From Pontibacillus yanchengensis (GTDB lineage Bacteria; Bacillota; Bacilli; Bacillales; BH030062): a stretch of DNA of 64,000 bases. Positions within the stretch are counted from its first letter, which is position 1. Each line of letters begins with the position of its first letter. The notes beneath the pieces were generated by a model, which worked only from the letters and a program-made list of their open reading frames with translations, did not search any database and was not told the DNA's origin. A program made the translations under genes and the position numbers. Positions 1 through 8,791 of the stretch are shown piece by piece. The stretch is taken from NCBI RefSeq assembly GCF_009856295.1, contig NZ_WMEU01000002.1, positions 310,001-374,000 on the forward strand, in the 5' to 3' direction.

Positions 1-475
1 AATTGGGGCGGTCGCTCCTATTTTTTAAAAGTAGCTCCTGTTTTTGATTCTCGCTCCGAAAGCAGGGAAAGTCGCTCCAGAGCCGATGTTTTAACGCGCT
101 ACATCCTGTAGCAAACTCCACCGACCTCACGTCATGTGAGGCCGCAGGAAAGCGAGCTAATTCCCGGCCCACCACTTAACACAACGGAAACACCTCACTC
201 TCCCTAAAACTATCTCGATTTTAGGTGTTCCACATTATGCCTCTTTACCTGAATAAACTTTTGTTCTTTAGTTTCCATATAGAAAAATAAATGATTACCA
301 TAGCTTTTCTATATAGAAATATGATGGGTACATAGATTCAAATATTCCCATCAAACTCACACATCATAGGCTTAATAATTGTATAAATGCTTTTCTTCTA
401 TACAAATTCACACTAAATAATGGATAGTGCTTGTCATTTTATAGTATAATGGAGCGGATGAAAGGAGGAATTGTC
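1..475. repeat. Repeat-rich leader region upstream of mltG
   Basis: No gene is visible here. Positions 11-78 hold four copies of a GTCGCTCC-like octamer spaced about 20 bases apart. Positions 94-260 resemble the mosaic repeat also found near 5970-6520 and 46390-47060. Two short hairpins sit at about 104-118 (GCTACA/TGTAGC) and 125-141 (CCTCAC/GTGAGG), followed by a GCAGGAAAGCGAG-like segment. An AT-rich inverted repeat at 277-314 has 10-base arms. The only promoter-like hexamer is TATAAT at 445-450, with no good -35 element, so the mltG promoter is uncertain. Confidence 0.6.
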
Positions 476-1594
476 ATGACTCCGTCGAAAAAAGACGACC
501 AAAAAAATGAAAACCAATCAAAACGAACAGATGAAGCTCGCACTGTACGAAAAATAGTTGGAATTACATTAACAGCTCTCGTACTTGCGATTATTATAGT
601 GGGGGTATCTGGCTATGTATATATTAACTCCGCATTAAAACCTGTTGATCCTAGTGATGAAGAAAAAAGAGAAGTTAAAATTCCTATCGGTTCTTCTGTA
701 TCTGAAATATCTAAGATTCTAGAAAAGAATGAGGTTATAAAAGATAGTCGAGTATTTCGCTTTTATATTAAATTTAAAAATGAATCAGGGTTTCAGGCAG
801 GAGAATATCAATTCTCTTCTGCGATTACGATGGATGAACTAATATCTGCTCTTAAAACTGGTAAAGTGATGAAGGAACCTGTATTAACTGTAACGATTCC
901 TGAAGGGAAGACCATTGATCAAATCGCGGATATTTACTCTAAGAAAACAGATATTGAGAAGGAAGAGTTCTTAGAGAAAGTAAATGATGTAGAATATATT
1001 CAAACATTGATTAATCAACACCCTAGTATTCTCTCAGAAGCTGTACTAGACCCAGAAATTCGAACACCACTAGAAGGATACTTATTTGCTGCCACCTACC
1101 AATTTTTCGAAGAAAGTCCTTCTACAACAAAGATTGTAGAGAAGATGATAAAGAAAACGGAAAGTATTGTCACCCCCATGTTAGGTGGTATTAAAGAACA
1201 AGGTTTGACGGTCCATGAAGCAATCACTATGGCCTCTCTGATTGAAAATGAAGCTAGAACGAAAGAAGATCGAAAGAAAATTTCAGGTGTTTTTTACAAT
1301 CGTCTTGAAGATGATATGGCTCTTCAAACAGATCCAACTGTCTTATATGCTTTAGGAAAGCATAAGGACAGGGTGCTACACAAAGATTTAGAGGTAGAGT
1401 CCCCTTATAACACATACCAAAATAAAGGGTTACCTGTAGGTCCAATCTCAAACTTTGCTAAGAATTCTTTACAAGCAGTTGTGGAACCTACCTCATCAGA
1501 CTACTTCTATTTTGTAGCTGCTCCAGATGGTGAAATATATTATGCAAAAGATTTTGAGGCACATAAACAACTAGTAGATAAACATTTAAATTAA
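476..1594 (+). CDS. mltG: Endolytic murein transglycosylase MltG (YrrL)
   Basis: This is a membrane-anchored lytic transglycosylase that cleaves nascent glycan strands and is thought to set their length. The start at 476 follows an AAAGGAGGAA ribosome site; an upstream in-frame start has none. The 372-residue product has a charged N-terminus, one membrane anchor at about 27-50, a LysM-like region, then the YceG catalytic domain. The motif ASLIENEA carries the family catalytic glutamate at about residue 257, and the NRL...QTDPTVLYALG block is typical. A terminator follows at 1604, so it is transcribed apart from trmR. B. subtilis has the same yrrL-yrrM order. Confidence 0.95.
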   Translation: MTPSKKDDQKNENQSKRTDEARTVRKIVGITLTALVLAIIIVGVSGYVYINSALKPVDPSDEEKREVKIPIGSSVSEISKILEKNEVIKDSRVFRFYIKFKNESGFQAGEYQFSSAITMDELISALKTGKVMKEPVLTVTIPEGKTIDQIADIYSKKTDIEKEEFLEKVNDVEYIQTLINQHPSILSEAVLDPEIRTPLEGYLFAATYQFFEESPSTTKIVEKMIKKTESIVTPMLGGIKEQGLTVHEAITMASLIENEARTKEDRKKISGVFYNRLEDDMALQTDPTVLYALGKHKDRVLHKDLEVESPYNTYQNKGLPVGPISNFAKNSLQAVVEPTSSDYFYFVAAPDGEIYYAKDFEAHKQLVDKHLN

Positions 1595-1603
1595 GGAATA
1601 TAC

Positions 1604-1640
1604 GAAAGGAATGCGATTATGGACTCGCATTCCTTTCTTT
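1604..1640 (+). terminator. Terminator after mltG
   Basis: Perfect 13-base stem (GAAAGGAATGCGA with its complement) around an 8-base loop, followed by a short T-rich tail. Confidence 0.8.
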
Positions 1641-1645
1641 AGTTA

Positions 1646-1654
1646 TGCTACAAT
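1646..1654 (+). promoter_or_regulatory. Possible extended -10 promoter for trmR operon
   Basis: TG-C-TACAAT at 1646-1654 fits an extended -10 sigma-A element and lies just after the mltG terminator. No convincing -35 is present, because that position falls inside the terminator. A TTGACA at 1667-1672 is placed too close to the ribosome site to be the main promoter. Confidence 0.35.
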
Positions 1655-1714
1655 TATAGGGTTGTATTGACATATCCTATAAATTGTTGTGCAATTCCTA
1701 AAGGAGGTATATGG

Positions 1715-2353
1715 ATGTTAGATGACATTCAATTAGATTACTTACGGTCAACTATTGAACAAAAAGATACATTTACTCAGTCATTAGAAGAGTATGCTTG
1801 GAAAAATGACATACCTATCATGGATCCTTTAGGAATGGATTTTGTTCAACAAATGATACGTATAAAACAACCAAAGCGAATAGTAGAGATTGGTACGGCC
1901 ATAGGCTATTCTGCTATACAAATGGCAAGAAGTGTAAAAGACGTTATGATTACAACAATTGAAAGAGATAAGAACAGATATAACGAAGCTCTTCAGAACA
2001 TAGAGCATGCTGGTTTGTCTCATCGCATTCAAGTCGTATTTGGCGATGCGTTAGAAGTCATGGGAGACATTGAACAGTATGGTCCTTTTGATGTTTTATT
2101 TATCGATGCGGCAAAAGGACAATATCAACGCTTTTTTGAAGGATACACTACCTATCTAAATTCTGAGGGAATCGTGTTATCAGACAATGTCCTGTTTAAA
2201 GGATACGTAGCCGACAACCCAAATGATGGTTCCAATAAAGCCAAAATTGCAAATAAAATTCGTGCTTATAATGAATGGCTCACGGAACATCCTCATTATA
2301 AAACAACCATTTTACCAATTGGTGATGGAATCGCAGTAAGTGTGAAGAGGTGA
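1715..2353 (+). CDS. trmR: tRNA 5-hydroxyuridine methyltransferase TrmR (YrrM)
   Basis: This class I SAM-dependent O-methyltransferase is 212 residues long. The B. subtilis homologue YrrM methylates 5-hydroxyuridine at tRNA position 34 to give 5-methoxyuridine. The SAM-binding motif VEIGTAIGYS lies at about 57-66. The metal and substrate site FIDAAKG is at 129-135, and DN is at 157-158. The start at 1715 has AAGGAGGT six bases upstream. It sits five bases before trhP1 and 0.9 kb before trhP2, the genes that make its hydroxyuridine substrate, so the wobble-modification pathway is contiguous here. Confidence 0.92.
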   Translation: MLDDIQLDYLRSTIEQKDTFTQSLEEYAWKNDIPIMDPLGMDFVQQMIRIKQPKRIVEIGTAIGYSAIQMARSVKDVMITTIERDKNRYNEALQNIEHAGLSHRIQVVFGDALEVMGDIEQYGPFDVLFIDAAKGQYQRFFEGYTTYLNSEGIVLSDNVLFKGYVADNPNDGSNKAKIANKIRAYNEWLTEHPHYKTTILPIGDGIAVSVKR

Positions 2354-2358
2354 ATGAT

Positions 2359-3288
2359 ATGACGAAACCTGAGTTGCTAGTCACTCCAACTAGTGTGAAT
2401 GATATCTCTGTATTAACTGAGGCCGGAGCAGATGCTTTTCTAGTAGGTGAGGAGTATTTCGGCTTACGATTAGCAGGTGAATTTGATAGAAACGATATAC
2501 AAAAAACAATTGAAATAGCTCATGAAAAGGGAAAAAAAGTTTATGTAGCAATGAATGCTATCTTTCATAATGAAAAAGTGGATTCACTTGCTGATTACAT
2601 TCATTTTGTGAAAAATGCAGGAGCAGATGCTATCGTTTTTGGAGATCCTGCAGTGTTAATGACTGCAAGAGAAGTAGCACCAGATATGAAGCTACATTGG
2701 AATACGGAAACCACAGCTACAAACTGGTACACATGCAATTACTGGGGCCGTAAAGGTGCCTCACGTGCAGTACTTGCTCGAGAACTTAATTTAGATTCAG
2801 TAGTTGAAATTAAGGATCATGCTGAAGTAGAAATCGAAGTTCAAGTGCATGGTATGACCTGTATGTTCCAGTCGAAACGAATGTTACTAGGTAATTATTA
2901 TCGTTACCAAGGTAAAACGATGGAAATTCAACGCCAGGGCCAAGAAGAAAATCTGTATCTTTATGATCAAGAGAGAGATAATTCTTATCCAGTATTTGAA
3001 GATGAAAATGGAACTCACATTATGAGTCCTAACGATATTTGTATGATAGATGAGTTAGATGAATTAGTTGAAGCAGGTATTGACTCGTTGAAAATAGACG
3101 GAATTCTAAAATCTTCTCAGTACTTGCAAGCTGTAACAGAAGCTTATCGAAAAGCTATTGATGCCTTATTAGAAGATGAAGATGCCTATTTTGATATAAG
3201 AGAAGACTTATATCATAACATAGCAGACATTCAACCTAAAAACCGCCCATTAGATACAGGCTTCTTCTTTAAAGAAACGGTGTATTAA
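2359..3288 (+). CDS. trhP1: tRNA uridine hydroxylation protein TrhP1, U32 family (YrrN)
   Basis: This U32 peptidase-family protein has 309 residues, the same length as B. subtilis YrrN. The family was once annotated as collagenase-like; the B. subtilis YrrN/YrrO pair is now known to be needed for 5-hydroxyuridine at tRNA U34. The ATG at 2359 has AGAGGTG at good distance, whereas an in-frame GTG nine bases earlier overlaps that site. The first half is a TIM-barrel-like U32 core with conserved VHGMTCMFQSKR at about 170-182. It lacks the C-terminal extension of its partner TrhP2. Confidence 0.9.
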   Translation: MTKPELLVTPTSVNDISVLTEAGADAFLVGEEYFGLRLAGEFDRNDIQKTIEIAHEKGKKVYVAMNAIFHNEKVDSLADYIHFVKNAGADAIVFGDPAVLMTAREVAPDMKLHWNTETTATNWYTCNYWGRKGASRAVLARELNLDSVVEIKDHAEVEIEVQVHGMTCMFQSKRMLLGNYYRYQGKTMEIQRQGQEENLYLYDQERDNSYPVFEDENGTHIMSPNDICMIDELDELVEAGIDSLKIDGILKSSQYLQAVTEAYRKAIDALLEDEDAYFDIREDLYHNIADIQPKNRPLDTGFFFKETVY

Positions 3289-3301
3289 GGAGGTATGAAC
3301 G

Positions 3302-4600
3302 TTGGCTCTAGAGCAAATTTCAAAAGTTATTGATGGAAAGAGAAAGATTGTTAAAAAGCCTGAACTTCTTGCACCTGCAGGGAATCTTGAAAAATTGAAA
3401 ATTGCTGTTCGTTACGGAGCAGATGCAGTATTTATTGGTGGGAAGGATTTTGGTTTGCGTTCAAATGCTGATAATTTCTCCATTGAGGAGATGGCTGAAG
3501 GAGTAGAATTCGCAAATTCATTTAATGCTAGAATATATGTAACCACTAATATATATGCTCACAATGAAAATATGAGTGGTTTAGAAGAGTATCTAAAGGA
3601 TATACAAGGAGCAGGTGTATCTGGAATTATTGTAGCTGATCCTTTAATTATAGAAACATGTAAACGTGTAGCTCCTAACCTTGAGGTGCATTTAAGTACT
3701 CAACAGTCTCTTTCTAATTGGAAGGCTGTTCAGTTTTGGAAAGAAGAGGGACTAGAGCGTGTGGTTACTGCTCGAGAAACAGGGCATGAAGAAATTAAGC
3801 AGATGAAAGAAAGAGTGGATATTGAAATTGAAGCATTTATTCATGGAGCTATGTGTATTTCTTATTCAGGTCGTTGTACATTGAGTAATCATATGACAGC
3901 ACGAGATTCAAATCGAGGCGGTTGCTGCCAATCTTGTCGTTGGGACTATGACTTGATGGTAGATACGGGCAATCAACAACAAGAAGACCAAGCAATGTTC
4001 ACCGATCCTTCTGCACCTTTTGCCATGAGCCCTAAAGATTTAAACTTAATCATGTCTATACCGAAGATGTGTGATATTGGTATTGATAGTCTGAAAATAG
4101 AAGGTAGAATGAAATCCATTCACTATGTAGCTACTGTAGTTGGAGTATATAGAAAGGTGATTGACGCCTACTGCGACAACCCTGATAACTTCCAAATCAA
4201 TCCTAAATGGGTTGAGGAGCTTGCAAAATGTGCAAACCGTGATACAGCTTCTGCGTTTTATGAAGGTACACCAAGCTATAAAGAGCAAATGTATGGGGAA
4301 GATAACCAAAGCCGCAAAACGAACTATGTGTTTTCTGGATTGGTACTAGACTTTGATCTTGAAACAAACATAGCTACCATCCAACAACGTAATTACTTTA
4401 AACCTGGGGATACGATTGAGTTTTTTGGACCAGAATCAGATGGGTTTACTCAAATAGTAGGAACTATATGGGATGAGAAAGATAATCAAATGGAAGCCGC
4501 TCGTCATCCACTACAAATCGTCAAAATAAAAGTAGATCAACCCGTTTACCCATATAACATGATGCGTAAGAATAAGGGAAAGGAGCACCAAACATCATGA
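3302..4600 (+). CDS. trhP2: tRNA uridine hydroxylation protein TrhP2, U32 family (YrrO)
   Basis: This 432-residue U32 family protein is the longer paralogue of the preceding gene and probably acts with it in prephenate-dependent hydroxylation of tRNA U34. The signature [12 protein letters not shown] is followed by [11 protein letters not shown]; this cysteine cluster fits the iron-sulfur proposal for the family. A C-terminal beta-rich domain begins around residue 340. Translation starts at TTG 3302, preceded by AAGGAGGT; the nearby ATG at 3295 is out of frame. Its stop overlaps the udk start (ATGA), suggesting translational coupling. Confidence 0.92.
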   Translation: MALEQISKVIDGKRKIVKKPELLAPAGNLEKLKIAVRYGADAVFIGGKDFGLRSNADNFSIEEMAEGVEFANSFNARIYVTTNIYAHNENMSGLEEYLKDIQGAGVSGIIVADPLIIETCKRVAPNLEVHLSTQQSLSNWKAVQFWKEEGLERVVTARETGHEEIKQMKERVDIEIEAFIHGAMCISYSGRCTLSNHMTARDSNRGGCCQSCRWDYDLMVDTGNQQQEDQAMFTDPSAPFAMSPKDLNLIMSIPKMCDIGIDSLKIEGRMKSIHYVATVVGVYRKVIDAYCDNPDNFQINPKWVEELAKCANRDTASAFYEGTPSYKEQMYGEDNQSRKTNYVFSGLVLDFDLETNIATIQQRNYFKPGDTIEFFGPESDGFTQIVGTIWDEKDNQMEAARHPLQIVKIKVDQPVYPYNMMRKNKGKEHQTS

Positions 4601-5235
4601 GTGATAAGCCAGTTGTAATAGGAGTTGCAGGAGGTACAGGTTCAGGTAAAACGACTGTGACCAGATCAATAAATCAACAATTTACCAATAAAACAATTTT
4701 AATGATGGAACAAGATTTCTATTATAAAGATCAAACTCATCTTCCATTTGAAGAACGATTGAAGACAAACTATGACCACCCACTTGCTTTTGACAATGAC
4801 TTGTTGATAGAACATATTCAAAAACTAATTAATCGTGAGTCTATTGAAAAGCCTGTTTATGATTATAAGCTTCACACACGCTCAGATGAGGTTATCCAAA
4901 CAGATTCAAAAGACGTTATTATTCTAGAAGGTATTATGGTTTTAGAAGATACTCGTCTTAGAGATTTGATGGATATTAAGGTTTTTGTTGATACAGATGC
5001 AGATGTGCGTATTATTCGTCGGTTATTGCGTGATATTAAAGAAAGAGGTAGAACAATTGATTCAGTGATTGAACAATATGTTAACGTCGTTCGCCCAATG
5101 CATCTTCAATTCGTAGAGCCAACCAAACGCTATGCAGATATTATTATTCCTGAAGGTGGACAAAATCACGTTGCTATTGATTTATTGTCTGCTAAGATTA
5201 AAACTATTCTAGAAGAAAAGTCGTACAGCAATTAA
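4597..5235 (+). CDS. udk: Uridine kinase
   Basis: Udk phosphorylates uridine and cytidine to UMP and CMP in pyrimidine salvage. The 212-residue protein has the P-loop GGTGSGKTT at 12-20, followed by the MEQDFYYKD and NYDHPLAFD blocks that bind the nucleoside, and the [15 protein letters not shown] lid region. Length matches the B. subtilis enzyme. The start overlaps the trhP2 stop by four bases. It is the last gene of this operon before a terminator at 5343. Confidence 0.95.
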   Translation: MSDKPVVIGVAGGTGSGKTTVTRSINQQFTNKTILMMEQDFYYKDQTHLPFEERLKTNYDHPLAFDNDLLIEHIQKLINRESIEKPVYDYKLHTRSDEVIQTDSKDVIILEGIMVLEDTRLRDLMDIKVFVDTDADVRIIRRLLRDIKERGRTIDSVIEQYVNVVRPMHLQFVEPTKRYADIIIPEGGQNHVAIDLLSAKIKTILEEKSYSN

Positions 5236-5342
5236 CCAAGAATTAGTAAAAAGATATTGAAAACAGAATGAAAATCTGCCATTATATGTGGTAGTAGTTC
5301 TAGAACACCAACTTACTATATAAAATGGATACATGCAATATT

Positions 5343-5372
5343 TGAGCGCACAGCTATGTGCCGCTCATTTTT
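5343..5372 (+). terminator. Terminator between udk and greA
   Basis: TGAGCG/CGCTCA stem extended by CAC/GTG across one bulge, followed by ATTTTTATA. It lies about 110 bases after udk and 50 before greA, so it could also act as a leader attenuator for greA. Confidence 0.7.
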
Positions 5373-5424
5373 ATATAGGGATTTGGAGATTTCTTTTCAT
5401 AGGAATTAAGGAGTGAATGAGAAA

Positions 5425-5901
5425 ATGGCTGAAGAAAAAAGTTACTATATGACAGACGAAGGTAAAGAAAAGTTAGAACAGGAATTGCACTATCTAAAAA
5501 CAGAAAAACGTCAAGAAGTAGTCGAGCGCATTAAAATTGCACGAGGATTCGGAGACCTTTCAGAGAACTCTGAGTATGATGCTGCTAAAGATGAACAAGC
5601 ATTTGTAGAGTCCCGTATCGCTAGTGTAGAAAATATGATTCGTAACGCAGTGATTATTGAAAATGATGCAGGGAATAAAAATGAAGTATCATTAGGTAAA
5701 TCGGTTACGTTTCAGGAGCTTCCTGATGGGGATGAAGAAACCTATAAAATCGTAGGAAGCGCTGAAGCTGACCCATTCGAAGGAAAAATCTCAAATGAAT
5801 CACCGATGGCAAAAAGCTTAATTGGTCGTGAAGTTGGTGAAGAGGTTACTGTCGCCACTCCTGGTGGAGACATCGATGTAAAAATTGTAAAAGTTGAATA
5901 G
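5425..5901 (+). CDS. greA: Transcription elongation factor GreA
   Basis: GreA rescues backtracked RNA polymerase by inserting its coiled-coil tip into the secondary channel and promoting transcript cleavage. The product from ATG 5425 is 158 residues, the family norm. The N-terminal coiled coil spans about 12-75, with the tip motif [13 protein letters not shown] carrying D44 and E47. The C-terminal FKBP-like domain contains GKSVTF and [10 protein letters not shown]. An in-frame GTG at 5413 overlaps the AAGGAG ribosome site and is rejected as start. A strong terminator follows. Confidence 0.95.
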   Translation: MAEEKSYYMTDEGKEKLEQELHYLKTEKRQEVVERIKIARGFGDLSENSEYDAAKDEQAFVESRIASVENMIRNAVIIENDAGNKNEVSLGKSVTFQELPDGDEETYKIVGSAEADPFEGKISNESPMAKSLIGREVGEEVTVATPGGDIDVKIVKVE

Positions 5902-5928
5902 GTGACAACTTATTCATCACCTTATGAG

Positions 5929-5961
5929 CCTAGCACATGTGATTTATGTGCTAGGTTTTTT
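5929..5961 (+). terminator. Terminator after greA
   Basis: Perfect 10-base stem CCTAGCACAT with its complement, 7-base loop and a run of six T. Confidence 0.92.
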
Positions 5962-6631
5962 CATGAGAAGGCTTACCAGCTCGCCCGCAGGAAAGCGAAT
6001 TATTTCACCGTAACCCCCTTCCACTTTTCAAGTATCGGACCCATCACCTTTTGAATATATCTCGACTCCAAGTCTTCAAGATAATGGGGCTATTGCGGAG
6101 TATTAGCTGAACTATTACCCCAAGCCGAGTAATGGCTATCGGACCCGCGGCCAAATGTTTTATGTCTCCCGAAAGGACATATAAGCCCTTATTTTTAGTG
6201 AAAACCCTCTTTAGGTAGATCTTACGGACAAATAAAACTTTATTTTTTACAAACAGCGAACTAAATGTCCATTAGCTTTCTTGCCACAGAATTTTTTGTT
6301 ATGAACCAATTGTTATACTAGAACATACTAGGGTGTAGACCCGTCAGAAGATATTCAAATACCTCAACCTCTCTAACTTCGCAATGTTTCCGTTTCTCCC
6401 AACATCGCAGGAGTTGTTCCACGGCCACCTTTATTCTAACTAAATCTACGAAAACATCGCTCTTTCTGTGCGATCACCAAATTTATCTCAACTTCAAGTC
6501 TTCAAAATTATGCCTCGATTATTGAATAACTTTTAATAACTATTTTTCTCTAGCGCCTTATCTTTTAATGGCTCTTATCGAAACGTTTAATTGCTATTAT
6601 CGCTGGTGATAATGGTGAAGAGGTGAGGCCA
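5962..6631. repeat. Mosaic repeat zone between greA and pbpI
   Basis: No coding sequence is visible in these 670 bases. Segments shared with other gaps are: 5971-5998, a 28-base exact inverse copy of 46399-46426; TATCGGAC at 6033 and 6137, also at 46465; a CCAAGTCTTCAAGATAATGG-type segment at 6068, also at 47032; a 24-base segment at 6390-6413 identical to 46749-46772; and GGCCACCTTTATTCTAAC at 6423, also at 46950. The order of these modules differs between loci. Confidence 0.75.
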
Positions 6632-8362
6632 ATGAAAAGCACTCGAATAAAAGGGATTGCAGTCGTCCTGTTGATTAGTTTTGCCCTTATCCTTTACCGA
6701 TTAGCTGATTTACAACTATTCAGCTCAGAGGATTTTGGTCGTGAAGGGGTTAACTTACTAGAGAAAAGTGTAGAGCAGAGAACTCAACAACTATCCATTA
6801 ACGATGGAAGAGGTCATTTTATTGACCGAAACCAGATTGAGTTAACAAAACCAAAAGAGCATGATATTGTTTTTTTTCCTTTTTTAAGAGATATGGATTA
6901 TCCTTTAGAAGAAGTATCAGATACACTTGGAATCCCTGATTATAATTTAAATTATTACATAAAAAATACAGAAGATCCCTTTTATATATCAGATATACTG
7001 AATGAAGAGGTAACTGAGGAAATGTTTACGACGCTTAAAGAGTTAAACTATCCAGGAATTTATCCTGTCGAGCGTAACCTTGAAGAAGATCCAGTGTATG
7101 CATCTCATTTTCTAGGTCTAGTAAGAGAAAAGGAAGGGAAAGAGGAATCCACTTCCACATTTTCTACAAGAGGTATTTCAGGTTTTGAGGCTGTATTTGA
7201 GCCTTTTCTAGCAACAAACGGAGAAGAAAAGCTCTTGTATCATGTCGACGCACATGGTGATCCATTATTCGGTCTCAATGTTAAATACCAAGGAGTGCAG
7301 GATGCTTTTTATCCGGTACAGGTCCAAACGACAATTGATATTGATATACAGAAAGAAGGAGAACGTATCCTAGAACAGCAAGGTATAAAAAAAGGAGGGT
7401 TAGTACTATTGGATGTACAGTCTAGAGATATCTTATCTATGGTGAGTAGACCGCAAATTAATTATGAGAATCCATATTTAAACGAAAACGACTCCAAGGA
7501 TGACACGTTACACAATTACATGCTAAAGGCGCATTTTCCTGGGTCTGTATTCAAGACGGTTATTGCTGCTGCTGCTATTGAACACCCTTCTATTAATATT
7601 CATCGTATGTTTAACTGTGACCTTGGTATTAAAGAAGATGTTCCACCCGAAAGAGAATTGGGGATGCTCAGCTTCACAGAAAGCTTTGCTCAGAGTTGTA
7701 ATCGGACCTTTGTGGAGATCGCACAAGAAATGATGGAAGAAGACCCTGAAGTGATTGATCATTATGTGGAGAAATTAGGCCTTAATGGGACTGTCGGCTG
7801 GAAGGGAGATGTGTTTCATTTCAAGGAATTTAGCCAGTTTCCTAAAGAAGAGGCCACAACTATATGGGCGCAAGATAATCATAAGCGAGACGCTAACATG
7901 ATTGCTAATACGGCCATAGGTCAACAAAATGTAAAAGTTACACCACTGGCAGTAGCTAACATGATGGCTACTATTGCTTCGGATGGAATGAAAAAAGAAG
8001 TACGCGGTGCTTCTAGAGTGCTATACAAAAATGGTGCTCCCATGGCAACATTTGAGGAGCATCCAATTGAAGAGAATCGTCTCTCCTCTTATAGTGCTCT
8101 TCGCTTGCGAGAGTTAATGTATGAAGTAGTGAATAGTAAGGACGGAACAGGTAACGTTCTTCAAGGTTTGGGGGTTTCTGGGAAATCAGGAACAGCAGAA
8201 GTTGGTCCAGGCATAGAACCATATCGATGGTTTGCTGGATTTTTCCCTTATGAGCAACCACGTTATGCCATGGTCGTTGTGGACCTTGATTCAAATGATT
8301 CCGATGCTACCTATGCTGTATATAGAAAAATGGTGGAATATCTTAATGAAAAGACCTTCTAA
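6632..8362 (+). CDS. pbpI: Class B penicillin-binding protein PbpI-like (YrrR)
   Basis: This is a cell-wall transpeptidase of 576 residues with an N-terminal membrane anchor at about 7-25 and no glycosyltransferase domain. The dimerisation/pedestal region covers about 40-220. The catalytic domain has all three motifs: SVFK at 305-308 with the acylated serine, SCN at 355-357, and KSGT at 518-521. B. subtilis YrrR (PbpI) sits at the same place after greA and before yrrS. ATG 6632 is preferred over GTG 6623, which lies inside the AGGTGAGG ribosome site. In B. subtilis PbpI is a spore-phase protein; no sporulation promoter was recognised here. Confidence 0.9.
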   Translation: MKSTRIKGIAVVLLISFALILYRLADLQLFSSEDFGREGVNLLEKSVEQRTQQLSINDGRGHFIDRNQIELTKPKEHDIVFFPFLRDMDYPLEEVSDTLGIPDYNLNYYIKNTEDPFYISDILNEEVTEEMFTTLKELNYPGIYPVERNLEEDPVYASHFLGLVREKEGKEESTSTFSTRGISGFEAVFEPFLATNGEEKLLYHVDAHGDPLFGLNVKYQGVQDAFYPVQVQTTIDIDIQKEGERILEQQGIKKGGLVLLDVQSRDILSMVSRPQINYENPYLNENDSKDDTLHNYMLKAHFPGSVFKTVIAAAAIEHPSINIHRMFNCDLGIKEDVPPERELGMLSFTESFAQSCNRTFVEIAQEMMEEDPEVIDHYVEKLGLNGTVGWKGDVFHFKEFSQFPKEEATTIWAQDNHKRDANMIANTAIGQQNVKVTPLAVANMMATIASDGMKKEVRGASRVLYKNGAPMATFEEHPIEENRLSSYSALRLRELMYEVVNSKDGTGNVLQGLGVSGKSGTAEVGPGIEPYRWFAGFFPYEQPRYAMVVVDLDSNDSDATYAVYRKMVEYLNEKTF

Positions 8363-8388
8363 TCTAACATGGTAAGAAGGTCTTTTGT
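8350..8388. terminator. Bidirectional terminator between pbpI and the leftward 82-codon gene
   Basis: AAAAGACCTTCT and its complement form a 12-base stem with T runs on both strands. It overlaps the last codons of pbpI and ends the convergent gene too. Confidence 0.88.
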
Positions 8389-8612
8389 TTATACAAATGA
8401 GAAGGGTATTCTTTTAATAAATACTCTTTTAAAAACACTTCTTTATCAGTAGAAAGGACAAATTCAAACACATGCTTTTCTGTAATCTTATAGAGTTCCA
8501 ATAAACTTCCATCAAAAAAGTGCACTGTAAATATTTGATTCACCTTGTCATAACCTACTTCTTCAAAGGTTGATAAGTTCCACATCTCTCGACTAAACTT
8601 CGATGATTTCAC
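8364..8612 (-). CDS. Small KTSC-like domain protein, function unknown
   Basis: This 82-residue protein starts at GTG 8612 behind an AGAGGTGG ribosome site. The pattern VGYDKVNQIFTVHFFDGSLLEL followed by a helical C-terminus recalls the KTSC domain, a short beta-rich fold seen next to lysyl-tRNA synthetases and in small orphan proteins. That match is by eye and tentative. It faces pbpI and shares its terminator, so it is a stand-alone transcription unit. I do not know its function. Confidence 0.7.
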   Translation of the reverse strand: MKSSKFSREMWNLSTFEEVGYDKVNQIFTVHFFDGSLLELYKITEKHVFEFVLSTDKEVFLKEYLLKEYPSHLYKQKTFLPC

Positions 8613-8744
8613 TCTATTCCACCTCTTTCGCAGAATTTGTATATATAGTTCATTATATTACACATTATTCTGAAAAATTCCTTCTTCGTTACAAAAAAAG
8701 TCCAAAAACGACAGGTAAATATAAAATTCATCATTCGTGAAGCA

Positions 8745-8773
8745 TTGGTTCTGTTTTTAACCCATAGTATAAT
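8745..8773 (+). promoter_or_regulatory. Sigma-A-type promoter of yrrS-mtnN
   Basis: TTGGTT at 8745-8750, 17-base spacer, consensus TATAAT at 8768-8773, ending 18 bases before the yrrS start. Confidence 0.65.
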
Positions 8774-8791
8774 GTAGCAAAGGGGGATGGA

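Noticed and set aside
1667-1695. TTGACA-N17-TGCAAT promoter before trmR
   Set aside because: The transcript start would fall within the ribosome site; the extended -10 at 1646 is better placed.
5236-5424. Riboswitch or T-box in the udk-greA leader
   Set aside because: Only one terminator hairpin is visible; no conserved aptamer or T-box motif was seen.
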